The position numbers were made by a program, and so were the translations under genes. Shown here piece after piece: positions 55,462-63,654 of a stretch of 64,000 bases of DNA. The DNA is from Frigoribacterium sp. PhB24 (GTDB lineage: Bacteria; Actinomycetota; Actinomycetes; Actinomycetales; Microbacteriaceae), in NCBI RefSeq assembly GCF_003755185.1, contig NZ_RKIC01000012.1:248001-312000 (forward strand). Direction: 5' to 3'. Position 1 is the stretch's first letter. Every line of letters begins with the position of its first letter. A model generated the notes under the pieces. The model did not search any database, had not been told where the DNA came from, and worked only from the letters and a program-made list of their open reading frames with translations.

Positions 55462-56058
55462 ATGACCGAGACCGACGTCTCCACCAATTTCGACATCCTC
55501 ATCGGGCACGACCCCGAGACCTGGGTAGCCCTTCCGTGCTCCTGGCCGCACGACGATCACCGCGCGCCTCGATCGTGGATCAGGGCGACCGTGAGTTCCG
55601 TCGCCGAGCGGTCCGTGGTGTCTACCCGCGCCTCCCGGTCCTGGTTGACCGAGGTGCTCTCGACCCTGGCGCGCTGGTCGCCCGGCGACGAACGCCGGTA
55701 CCTCTACCTACCCGACATCGCGACCCCACCATCGTTGCTGCGCGTCCAGGTCGGGTTCTCGCAGGGCGAGCGTGGCGACGCCCTCCGCGCCCTGGTGCTC
55801 GACAGCGACGTCGCCGCCATCGAGCCCCCCGTCGTCGACGAGATCGAGACGAGCGGTCTCGGGCAGGGGCTCAGAGGCGTGCGGTACTCGGTCCTGGAGG
55901 GCGACGACGGCCTCCTCGCCACCCTCGTCTACGCCTTCCGTGCCGAGCCGTACGACCTCCGCGTCACCTGCCAGGTCGGTGGCCCCGAGGGTGTCCACGG
56001 CATGATCGACGAGGTCGACGTGTTCGTCGACGGCATCAGCGTGGTGCCCGCCGCGTGA
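55462..56058 (+). CDS. Unknown cytoplasmic protein of the T7SS locus
   Basis: A 198-residue soluble acidic protein. The middle has LLRVQVGFSQGERGDALRALVLDSDVA, and the end has YDLRVTCQVGGPEG with the IDEVDVFVDGISVVP finish. The fold looks alpha/beta and may be distantly related to the 239-residue protein just upstream (both alternate beta strands with Arg-rich loops), but I cannot prove it. ATG 55462 has AGAAAG upstream. Its stop overlaps the GTG start of the secretion ATPase, which suggests a dedicated partner. A motif copy is at 55626-55635. Confidence 0.6.
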   Translation: MTETDVSTNFDILIGHDPETWVALPCSWPHDDHRAPRSWIRATVSSVAERSVVSTRASRSWLTEVLSTLARWSPGDERRYLYLPDIATPPSLLRVQVGFSQGERGDALRALVLDSDVAAIEPPVVDEIETSGLGQGLRGVRYSVLEGDDGLLATLVYAFRAEPYDLRVTCQVGGPEGVHGMIDEVDVFVDGISVVPAA

Positions 56059-59000
56059 GACTGAACGTCACCGTCCTGCACGTCCCGACGGGCCACCGGG
56101 CCGACCGCTCGGTCGTGGTCGATCCGGACCACACCGTCGACGCCGTGGCCCGGCACCTCGCGTCGTCACTCGGCCACCCGCGGCAGACCTCGACCGCCGA
56201 GCCCGGGATCATCACCGTCGACGGAGTCCCGGTCGATCCGACCGCGCGACTCAGCTCGGGCGTCCTGCTCGACGGAGCCGTTCTCGGCCTCGGCGGCCCC
56301 GCGACGCACCTCCGCCTCCCGCAGGACCTCCCCACCATCCGCATCATCGGAGGCCGCGGTGCCGGGACGATCCACGTCGTCGACGTCGGGCTCGTCCACC
56401 TCGGCAGCAGCCCGGACGCAGGTGTGAGACTGGACGGCCCGCGGGTGCCCCCGATCGTCGCGACGATCGAACTGGACGGTGCCGGGCGCTTTGCACTGAC
56501 CCCCACGGCGGACGCCTTCGTCGAGTCCGACGATGGCGCTCGTGGGCCGCTGGTCCTCGTCGACCGCGTCCCCGTCCGAGGCACGGTCACCGTCGACGAA
56601 CATCGTCTGATCACGATCGGCGACATCCTCCTCACCGTGGCACCATCGGGACAACCATCCGCCGCGACGACCGTGAGTGACGGCGGAGGTACCCTCGACC
56701 ACGCGCGCCCACCGCGCCTCCTGCCGGAGCGACCGACCACGACGTTCCGGTTCCCCGCCGAACCCCAACAAGCGACGAAACGGCCCCTGCCGATCGTCGC
56801 GGCTCTCGCACCGATGCTGATGGCCGTCGTCATGGTCACCGTGTTCGGGAACGTCGCCTTCCTCGCTTTCGGGCTCATGTCGCCGGTGGTCATGATGGGC
56901 AACCATCTCTATGACAAGCGCAACGGCAAGGTCTCGCACCGGCAGCGCCTCGCCGACCACCAGGCCACGAAGGAGGCGGTGGCGGCGGATGCCGAGAGCG
57001 CCGTGCGGCAGCTGCAGCGCGAGTTGCGACACCTCAGCCCTGACGCCGCGACCGTGCTCGACATCGCCGCCCGGCGTCGTTCGCGGTTGTGGGAACGTCG
57101 TCGCGACGACCCCGACCACCTGCGAGTCAGGATCGGCACCGCCGACCTGCCCTCGGGGGTCACCATCGAGGACCCGGCCGAACTCGAGCACCGCCGGACC
57201 GTCGCCCGCCCTGCCGTCGACGTGCCCGTCACCGTCGGCCTGGCCGACCACGGAGTCGTCGGGGTGGCGGGACGATCCGAGCACGCCAGACCGCTGGTGG
57301 CGTGGATGCTGGCCCAGCTCGCCGTCGTCCAGAGCCCCCGCGACGTGCGCTTCGTGGTCCTGACCGAGCAGGCCGCGGCCGTCGAGTGGTCCTGGCTCGC
57401 CCACGTGCCCCACGCCCGACCCGACGCCGGCCGCCCGTCCATGGTCCGGCTCGGCAACGACGCCGAGACCGTCGCCCGCCGCATCGCCGAGCTGGGGGCC
57501 GAGATCGACGCCCGCCAGCGGGCGGTGCGGGAATCACGGGGGACGCTCCGCGCGACGACCGACATCGTGCTCGTCGTCGACGGCGCTCGGCGGTTGCGGA
57601 CCTTGCCAGGGCTCGTCCGCGTCCTGCGTGAGGGCCCAGCCGTCGGCGTGTACGCGGTGTGCGTCGATTCCGAACGCCGGTCGCTTCCGGAGGAGTGCGT
57701 CGCCGTCGTCACCTCCGGCGTCACGACACACTCGCTCGACGTGCATCGCACCGCCGACGTGCGCGAGGTCAAGGCCGACCTGTTGCCCCCCGGCTGGTTC
57801 GAGGCCGTCGCGCGGGCCGTCGCGCCGCTGGTCGACGTCCATGACGGTGGCGGAACGGGGGGACTCCCGGCCCGATCGCGACTGCTCGACGTGCTGCAGC
57901 TCGAACCGCCCACCCCGGAGGCCGTGCTCGATCGGTGGGCTCGCACGGGCGCAACGACCGAGGTCGTCATCGGGGAAAGCCTCGACGGCCCGTTCTCGTT
58001 CGACCTCCGCCGGGACGGCCCGCACGGCCTCGTGGCCGGAACGACCGGATCGGGCAAATCGGAGCTGCTGCAGAGCATGGTCGCATCGCTCGCGGCCGCC
58101 AACACCCCCGAATCGATGACGTTCGTCCTCGTCGACTACAAGGGCGGTGCCGCGTTCCGGGACTTCGCGCCGCTGCCCCACACGGTCGGGATGGTCACCG
58201 ACCTCGACACCCACCTGGTCGAACGGGCGCTGCGTTCGCTCGGGGCCGAGTTGCGCCGCCGCGAGCACCTCCTCGCCGCCGTCGGGGCCAAGGACCTCGA
58301 GGACTACGTCGACGGTGCGGGCGGTGACGCTGCGAGGCCGCCGCTGCCGCGCCTCCTGATCGTCATCGACGAGTTCGCGAGCATGGTCCGTGAGCTGCCG
58401 GACTTCGTGACCGGTCTCGTCGACATCGCCCAGCGCGGGCGTTCTCTCGGAATCCACCTCGTGCTCGCGACGCAGCGACCGACGGGGGTCGTCACCGGCG
58501 ACATCCGGGCGAACACGAACCTGAGGATCGCCCTGCGCGTGACCGACGCGGGCGAGAGCAGTGACGTGATCGACGCCGGTGACGCGGCCGGCATCTCCAA
58601 GTCGACACCGGGCCGCGCCTTCGTCCGGCTGGGTGCCAGCGCGCTCGTGCCGTTCCAGGCCGGCCGTGTCGGTGGTCGGCGAGCGGGTGTGGTGGCCGCG
58701 GTCGTGCCTGAGGTCTGGTCGAGCCCCCTCGAGTGGAGCGACCTCGGACGGGCCGCCGCCGCACCCCCGCCACGGGCATCGGCCGATCGAGCCGGCCGCA
58801 CCGACCTGGTCGAGCTCGTCGGCGCCCTCACCGAGGCCAGCACCCGACTCGGAATCTCGCCGCCACACCGTCCCTGGCTCGATGCGCTGCCCGAGCAGAT
58901 CGTGCTCGACGACGACGTCGCTCCGACGGGTCACGATCGAGGCCGGTGCGCGGTCGGCGACCTGCCCGTCGTGCCGTTCGGACGACAGGACTTCCCGGCT

Positions 59001-60485
59001 GAACAGCGTCAGGCAGCGGCCGCACTCGACCTCCAGACCCTCGGCCATCTCTTCGTGGTCGGAGCCCCGCGCAGCGGACGTTCGCAGGCGTTGCGCACGA
59101 TCGCCGCGGCGCTCGCCGACCGTACGAGTTGCGGGGACGTCCACCTCTTCGGCATCGACTGCGGCAGCGGTGCCCTGCTGCCGCTCGAGAGCCTTCCGCA
59201 TGTCGGAGCCGTCGTCCAACGGACCCAGCACGACCGGGTCCGACGCCTGCTGGCGAAGCTCGTGGACGAGACCCACCGGCGGCAGCAGATGCTCGCCGCC
59301 ACCGGCCATGCGAGCGTCGTCGAACAGCGTCGCGCCGTGCCCGAGGCCGAACGGCTGCCTCATCTGCTCGTCATGATCGACCGGTGGGAAGGCTTTACGG
59401 GCAGCTTCGCCGAGATCGAGCACGGGAAGCTCGTCGAACAGGTGGCACTGATGCTGCGTGAGGGCGCCGCAGTCGGGGTGCACGTGATCGTCACGGGCGA
59501 CCGTCAACTCGTCGCCGGCCGGCTGGCGTCGTTCGTCGACGACAAGGTGCTGCTGCGTCTGACCGACCGGGCCGACTACGCCCTGGCCGGGCTGAACCCT
59601 CGAACGCTTCCCGACACCCTGCCTCCTGGTCGCGGCTTCACGGCCGAGAGCTCGGTCGAGACGCAGATCGCCCTGATCGACGTCGACCCGTCGGGCCACG
59701 CACAGGCCGAGGCCTTGCGTCGACGAGGGGCTCGGGCGACACGCCGCGACCGAGACGTCCCCGTCGGCCGTCGACCCTTCCGTGTCGACCAGCTGGGAGG
59801 GCCGGTGTCGTTCGACGAGGCCTGGTGCCGCCGGGGCGCCGGCGACCCGGCGATCGTGTTCGCTTTGATCGGCCTCGGTGGTGATGACCTCGTGCCGATG
59901 GGTCCGGATCTCGCCGACGGCCCCGGCAGCTACGTGGTGACGGGGCCCCCGAAGAGCGGGCGCAGCACCGTCCTGACCGCGGTGGTCCGGTCGCTCACGG
60001 CCCAGGGCATCGGGGTCGTCGTCGTCACACCACGGCGCTCGCCGCTGCGGGCGCTCGACGGGGCACCCGGCGTGGTCGCGGTGATCACCACCCGGATTGT
60101 CGAGGAGGCCCATCTCGCACCCTTCTTCGCCGGCCAGGACGGCCCGCGCGTGCTCGTCATCGACGACGGCGAGCACCTCAAGGACTGCCCTGCGGCCGAC
60201 TGGCTCGCGGAGTTCGTCCGGGCGTGCCCCGACAGCGGTCGGGCGCTCGTCGTGGCCGGGACGACCGGCGAGGTGTTGGCGGGGTGGGCCGGCTGGCAGG
60301 TCGACGTGAGGAACAACCGTTGCGGCGCGGTGCTCAGCCCGCAGCTGCCCAACGAAGGCGACCAGGTGGGGCTCCGCCTGGCGAAGTCCGACCTCGCTGA
60401 CCGACCGACACCCGGGTTCGCCCTCGTGGACGACGGCAGCGGCCAGGCCGTCAGGGTGCAGGTGCCGTTCGACCGGGCCGGGTGA
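56055..60485 (+). CDS. Type VII secretion ATPase, EssC/EccC family
   Basis: A 1,476-residue FtsK/SpoIIIE-type motor. Residues 1-85 look ubiquitin-like and 95-205 FHA-like. Two membrane helices lie at about 244-285 (PIVAALAPMLMAVVMVTVF...), then come three ATPase domains. Domain 1 has Walker A GTTGSGKSE (Lys668), VDYKGG and Walker B LLIVIDEF. Domains 2 and 3 have GAPRSGRSQ and GPPKSGRST, with arginine (1009, 1303) instead of the P-loop lysine, so probably only domain 1 hydrolyses ATP well. Length and N-terminal FHA regions resemble EssC of Firmicutes more than mycobacterial EccC. EccB, EccD, EccE and MycP are absent here. The GTG start overlaps the previous stop. Confidence 0.9.
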   Translation: MRLNVTVLHVPTGHRADRSVVVDPDHTVDAVARHLASSLGHPRQTSTAEPGIITVDGVPVDPTARLSSGVLLDGAVLGLGGPATHLRLPQDLPTIRIIGGRGAGTIHVVDVGLVHLGSSPDAGVRLDGPRVPPIVATIELDGAGRFALTPTADAFVESDDGARGPLVLVDRVPVRGTVTVDEHRLITIGDILLTVAPSGQPSAATTVSDGGGTLDHARPPRLLPERPTTTFRFPAEPQQATKRPLPIVAALAPMLMAVVMVTVFGNVAFLAFGLMSPVVMMGNHLYDKRNGKVSHRQRLADHQATKEAVAADAESAVRQLQRELRHLSPDAATVLDIAARRRSRLWERRRDDPDHLRVRIGTADLPSGVTIEDPAELEHRRTVARPAVDVPVTVGLADHGVVGVAGRSEHARPLVAWMLAQLAVVQSPRDVRFVVLTEQAAAVEWSWLAHVPHARPDAGRPSMVRLGNDAETVARRIAELGAEIDARQRAVRESRGTLRATTDIVLVVDGARRLRTLPGLVRVLREGPAVGVYAVCVDSERRSLPEECVAVVTSGVTTHSLDVHRTADVREVKADLLPPGWFEAVARAVAPLVDVHDGGGTGGLPARSRLLDVLQLEPPTPEAVLDRWARTGATTEVVIGESLDGPFSFDLRRDGPHGLVAGTTGSGKSELLQSMVASLAAANTPESMTFVLVDYKGGAAFRDFAPLPHTVGMVTDLDTHLVERALRSLGAELRRREHLLAAVGAKDLEDYVDGAGGDAARPPLPRLLIVIDEFASMVRELPDFVTGLVDIAQRGRSLGIHLVLATQRPTGVVTGDIRANTNLRIALRVTDAGESSDVIDAGDAAGISKSTPGRAFVRLGASALVPFQAGRVGGRRAGVVAAVVPEVWSSPLEWSDLGRAAAAPPPRASADRAGRTDLVELVGALTEASTRLGISPPHRPWLDALPEQIVLDDDVAPTGHDRGRCAVGDLPVVPFGRQDFPAEQRQAAAALDLQTLGHLFVVGAPRSGRSQALRTIAAALADRTSCGDVHLFGIDCGSGALLPLESLPHVGAVVQRTQHDRVRRLLAKLVDETHRRQQMLAATGHASVVEQRRAVPEAERLPHLLVMIDRWEGFTGSFAEIEHGKLVEQVALMLREGAAVGVHVIVTGDRQLVAGRLASFVDDKVLLRLTDRADYALAGLNPRTLPDTLPPGRGFTAESSVETQIALIDVDPSGHAQAEALRRRGARATRRDRDVPVGRRPFRVDQLGGPVSFDEAWCRRGAGDPAIVFALIGLGGDDLVPMGPDLADGPGSYVVTGPPKSGRSTVLTAVVRSLTAQGIGVVVVTPRRSPLRALDGAPGVVAVITTRIVEEAHLAPFFAGQDGPRVLVIDDGEHLKDCPAADWLAEFVRACPDSGRALVVAGTTGEVLAGWAGWQVDVRNNRCGAVLSPQLPNEGDQVGLRLAKSDLADRPTPGFALVDDGSGQAVRVQVPFDRAG

Positions 60486-60517
60486 GCCAGGCCCCGGCAC
60501 CCGCACCCGGGGACTCA

Positions 60518-62455
60518 TCAGGCGTCGCCCAACCCGACGGGTGACAGCGCCTCCGTCTCGACGGCGACGGGGACCTCGTCGGAGCTCTCGGTGAGGCGAC
60601 GCCTCCGGACGTGGAGGGCACCCGCCGCGGCCAGTAGCACGAAGCCTGTCCCGACGATGCCGAGGGCGACGAGCAACACGCGGTCTCCACCATCCGAACC
60701 GGTGAAGGCCAGCCTCACCGGGGGAGCGGGGGCCTCAGTCGCTGCAGGCTGACGCACCGTCGTCATCTCGCTACGGTGGACGGTCGTGTCGGCGAAAGCC
60801 GGGACGATGCGGCTGCCGTCCTCGTCGGCCGCCGACCCCGGGGACGAGAAGACGAAGACGTACGTGCCGGGCTGCTCGAGGGTGACGCACGGCGTCGTGT
60901 ACGTGCCGTCCTCGCCGACGGTCACCGTCTCGCGGGCGACGACGAGGCCCGGGTCGAGGCGGTCGATCGGACCGAGGTCCCTTCCCACGGCTGGGGCCTC
61001 GGCGTACGGTCCGACGAGTACGGACTCGACGTCGACCCCGCCGGGAACGTCGGGGTGCAGGTCGACGACGGTGAGCTCGTCGCTGACGCAGGCACCCGGG
61101 CCGACCTCCGCGTCGGACGCGACGGTCGAGATCTTCGGCGCCCAGGGAGCGAAGGTCGTCTCGGTCGCCGTGCCGAAGGGCGAGCGCCACGGCCGAACCC
61201 GCTCACGTCCTGCCTCGACCGGGGTGTCCGCCGGGTCGATCGTCTCGACCCAGGTGTAGTAGCCGCCACCGGGCAGCTCGCAGCCCGGGGTCGAATGCGT
61301 ACCCGGGCCGTCGAGCACCTCGAGGGTGACCTCGCAGACCAGCGGGGCGTCTGCGGGCCACTCAGAATCCTCGACCACGGGAGCGAGGAACGGCCCCAGC
61401 AGACGGCTGCGCACCGTGACCGGCACGGGACGCCAGCTGCCGGAGTCGTCGTATCGCCCCCACTCGGACAGGAGCCCGTCACCGGGTGCGACGTCGAGGG
61501 TCACCTGGTCGGTGACGACCGTGCCGGTCTCGGCCACGGTGTCGCTGGTGACCGTCGACACCGTCGGCTGGAAGGGCAGGGGTGACAGCTGCTCGATGCT
61601 GGCCGACTCGGACGCAGATGCCGCGACCCCGCCCGAGAACAGGATCATCTGCGACCCCGCAGGGCTGTTCCCCACCGTGGTCACTCGGCCGTACGGCAGG
61701 CCGACGAACTCGACCGAGGCGGTCACCGTCAACCGCGCGGCATCGCCGGTGGCGACGACGGGGACGCTGGCTCCGTTGTGCACGGACGCCGTGGTCGAGC
61801 CGTCCGCGAACACGGCTCCGTCCAGGGTGACCGTGCCGGCATGGGTGGGCTCGAGGGTCGTCGGTCCACCCGTCACCCGGTCGACCGTGAGGTCGGGGCG
61901 GATCATGCCCGTTCCGTCGGCCGAGAGCTCGACCGTCACCGACCCCACGACCGACTTCGACGCGGCCGACGACGCCTCGGCGAGCATCTGGTTCGCCCGC
62001 TCGAGCACGACCGGCCAGTGTTCGTTCGCCCGTCCGGCGTAGTACCGCTGGGTGTGGCCGTTGAGCCCGGTGATGGTCCAGACGGCGAGTTGTCCTGCGG
62101 CGGCCGTGTCGGGGTCGGTCGTGCCACCCCACGTGCGGGCGATGTACGCGAGACGCGCGTGGTCGTCGGTCGAGACGCCGATGACGTCGCCACCCGTGGT
62201 CGTGTCGTAATGCTTGCCGACGGGTGAGGTCTTGCCGGCTTCGAGGCAGAACGCCTGGGTGCCGTCGTCGAGTCGATAGGTGCCGAGCCATGAGACGCCG
62301 TCGCCGCGCCAGAGGTGGCCCGGGCCGAGTCCCGTACCGGTCACGGCGGCGGCCGGGGCCTGGCCGAGCAGGCCGACGGCGACGGAGAACACGAGGGCGA
62401 GCGCGAGCGTGAGGCGTCGCCTGGGGGGTCTGAGGGCGTTGGTCGGTGATGTCAT
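60518..62455 (-). CDS. Surface protein with thioester domain and LAFTG sorting motif
   Basis: A 645-residue exported protein. The signal peptide ends near residue 37 (APAAA). Residues 45-190 fit a thioester domain: WLGTYRLDDGTQAFCLEAG with Cys70 and AAAGQLAVWTITG with Gln122, the pair that forms an internal Cys-Gln thioester in adhesins of Gram-positive bacteria. Beta-rich segments follow (about 190-560). Near the C-terminus come LAFTG (582-586), a helix and RRRR, as in class E sortase substrates; the 29-residue tail after the helix is unusually long. It may bind host or surface molecules covalently. It ends 32 bp from the secretion ATPase, tail to tail. Confidence 0.75.
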   Translation of the reverse strand: MTSPTNALRPPRRRLTLALALVFSVAVGLLGQAPAAAVTGTGLGPGHLWRGDGVSWLGTYRLDDGTQAFCLEAGKTSPVGKHYDTTTGGDVIGVSTDDHARLAYIARTWGGTTDPDTAAAGQLAVWTITGLNGHTQRYYAGRANEHWPVVLERANQMLAEASSAASKSVVGSVTVELSADGTGMIRPDLTVDRVTGGPTTLEPTHAGTVTLDGAVFADGSTTASVHNGASVPVVATGDAARLTVTASVEFVGLPYGRVTTVGNSPAGSQMILFSGGVAASASESASIEQLSPLPFQPTVSTVTSDTVAETGTVVTDQVTLDVAPGDGLLSEWGRYDDSGSWRPVPVTVRSRLLGPFLAPVVEDSEWPADAPLVCEVTLEVLDGPGTHSTPGCELPGGGYYTWVETIDPADTPVEAGRERVRPWRSPFGTATETTFAPWAPKISTVASDAEVGPGACVSDELTVVDLHPDVPGGVDVESVLVGPYAEAPAVGRDLGPIDRLDPGLVVARETVTVGEDGTYTTPCVTLEQPGTYVFVFSSPGSAADEDGSRIVPAFADTTVHRSEMTTVRQPAATEAPAPPVRLAFTGSDGGDRVLLVALGIVGTGFVLLAAAGALHVRRRRLTESSDEVPVAVETEALSPVGLGDA

Positions 62456-62486
62456 GCACCGACGATCGGTCAGCGACCCCGGCTGG

Positions 62487-62643
62487 CGAGGCCGGCACCG
62501 CGCCTCCTGTGCACTGTTCTCGACGTCGCTCGCCGGGGGAGGAGCCGTGACGCGACGACGCCCCCGCCGCGAGGTGCGGCGGGGGCGTCGTCAGGCGGTG
62601 GTGATCTCAGGTCACTCGGTCTCGTCGAGGTCGATCTCGTCGC
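62487..62643. repeat. 157-bp direct repeat, copy A
   Basis: Identical to 63253-63409 except for one base (62595 G versus 63361 A), offset 766 bp. It contains CCGGCACCGCGCCTCC with a reverse motif at 62498-62507, a strong hairpin and the last ten codons (DEIDLDETE, stop) of the small acidic gene at 63378. In this copy the codons are cut off from any start. Confidence 0.92.
62554..62592 (-). terminator. Strong hairpin within repeat copy A
   Basis: GACGACGCCCCCGCCGC, loop GAGGT, GCGGCGGGGGCGTCGTC: 17-bp perfect stem. It lies about 110 bp downstream of the small leftward gene ending at 62702 and could terminate it. Confidence 0.75.
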
Positions 62644-62701
62644 GTTCTGGTGCCGGTGGCGGGTGAGTGAACCGCGCCGTGAGGATGGCGCCGACCTCGA
62701 C

Positions 62702-62905
62702 TCACCCCGCTCCGTCTTTCTTGTCCTCCTTTTCTGCTGCCCTCCTGTCCGGGCCCCAGGCACCCGCGACGACGCAGACCAGGGCTGCGGTGATGGCGAT
62801 TCCGATGCTCGACGAGCCGCCAGGGCGGATCGCAGCCGCGATCGTCTGAAGAATCGCGACCGCTGCGACGATCGTCAGAAAGATCTGCAGCTCGAGGCGA
62901 CTCAT
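62702..62905 (-). CDS. Small membrane protein of the repeat-flanked module
   Basis: A 67-residue protein with two hydrophobic helices (about residues 5-25 and 31-51) joined by a GGSSS turn, and a charged tail AEKEDKKDG. No family was recognised. ATG 62905 overlaps the stop of the upstream small gene (ATGA), which supports translation. The DNA here is less G+C-rich than its surroundings. It lies between the two 157-bp repeats. Confidence 0.6.
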   Translation of the reverse strand: MSRLELQIFLTIVAAVAILQTIAAAIRPGGSSSIGIAITAALVCVVAGAWGPDRRAAEKEDKKDGAG

Positions 62906-63132
62906 CGACGGATCATCGAGTAGAACTTGTTCTCGAAACCCGTCATGAAGACCGGCCCGCCGACTGCGCCGCAAGCGGTCAAGGCGAGAGAGCGTACTTG
63001 CCACGTGACCCGCTGATATTCGGCGTTCCGGAGTCCCGCGTGATACGAGCGTTCGCCGGCAGCTTGACCCATGCCGTAGTAGGACCCGCCAATGGTCAAG
63101 CCTGTCGTCGCGATTCTCTTGTGTGCAGACAT
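62902..63132 (-). CDS. Small Gly/Ala-rich protein of the repeat-flanked module
   Basis: A 76-residue protein starting MSAHKRIATTGLTIGG, with a glycine-rich stretch SYYGMGQAAGE and a hydrophobic segment SLALTACGAVGGPVFMTG (about residues 51-68). Family unknown. ATG 63132 has GAAGGA and AAGAAG upstream; longer starts lack such sites and cross into the repeat. It overlaps the 67-residue gene and the pair could be a small two-component membrane system, for example a toxin/antitoxin-like or immunity module; that is speculation. Confidence 0.55.
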   Translation of the reverse strand: MSAHKRIATTGLTIGGSYYGMGQAAGERSYHAGLRNAEYQRVTWQVRSLALTACGAVGGPVFMTGFENKFYSMIRR

Positions 63133-63252
63133 GAACTTCTTCGTTCCTTCCGAGTGGATCGTCCCGCCAGTCGAGACGTGTACCGAAGCGTGACATGTCA
63201 GATTGCTGATGGTCAAGACCGTCCGCCGACGATCGGGCCGCCACTCGGCCGC

Positions 63253-63409
63253 CGAGGCCGGCACCGCGCCTCCTGTGCACTGTTCTCGACGTCGCTCGCC
63301 GGGGGAGGAGCCGTGACGCGACGACGCCCCCGCCGCGAGGTGCGGCGGGGGCGTCGTCAGACGGTGGTGATCTCAGGTCACTCGGTCTCGTCGAGGTCGA
63401 TCTCGTCGC
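63253..63409. repeat. 157-bp direct repeat, copy B
   Basis: The intact copy: its right end is the true 3' end of the acidic gene 63378-63611 and its hairpin sits directly behind that gene. It is therefore the likely source of copy A. The reverse motif is at 63264-63273. Confidence 0.92.
63320..63358 (-). terminator. Terminator of the small acidic gene
   Basis: Same 17-bp perfect stem as in copy A, 19 bp past the stop at 63378 on the minus strand. Confidence 0.82.
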
Positions 63410-63611
63410 CCTCGAGGTCGTTCGAGGCGTACTCGGGCGAACCCTCGCGTGGCGCGCCACCGGTCGGGCCGTCGTTGCCCTCGCCGACGCCGGGGAAGAC
63501 CGTCTCGCCGGCGACCGCGTCGTTGGTCGCGATCTGCTCGGACTCGGCGAACTCGTCGGCCTGGTCGTAGGGCTGGTCGCCCGATGCTGCGGGGGTGTTC
63601 GTGTCGCTCAT
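63378..63611 (-). CDS. Small acidic disordered protein
   Basis: A 77-residue protein rich in Asp, Glu, Gly, Ala and Pro, with no hydrophobic segment, ending EGDEIDLDETE. It looks intrinsically disordered. Family not recognised, although short acidic proteins of this kind are common in Microbacteriaceae. ATG 63611 has GAGAGGA seven bases upstream. Its 3' end and terminator are duplicated at 62487-62643. Confidence 0.7.
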   Translation of the reverse strand: MSDTNTPAASGDQPYDQADEFAESEQIATNDAVAGETVFPGVGEGNDGPTGGAPREGSPEYASNDLEGDEIDLDETE

Positions 63612-63654
63612 GGTGCGTCCTCTCGAGAGTGGTGCGGGGTGGTGGGGGCGCGGC

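Noticed and set aside
62610-62643. A second copy of the acidic gene
   Set aside because: Only the last ten codons are present in copy A; upstream sequence has no start or similarity, so it is a duplicated gene tail, not a gene.
62902-63264. A 120-codon version of the small Gly/Ala-rich gene
   Set aside because: The extra N-terminus crosses into repeat copy B, lacks a ribosome site and is Arg/His/Thr-rich, unlike the rest. ATG 63132 has a good site.
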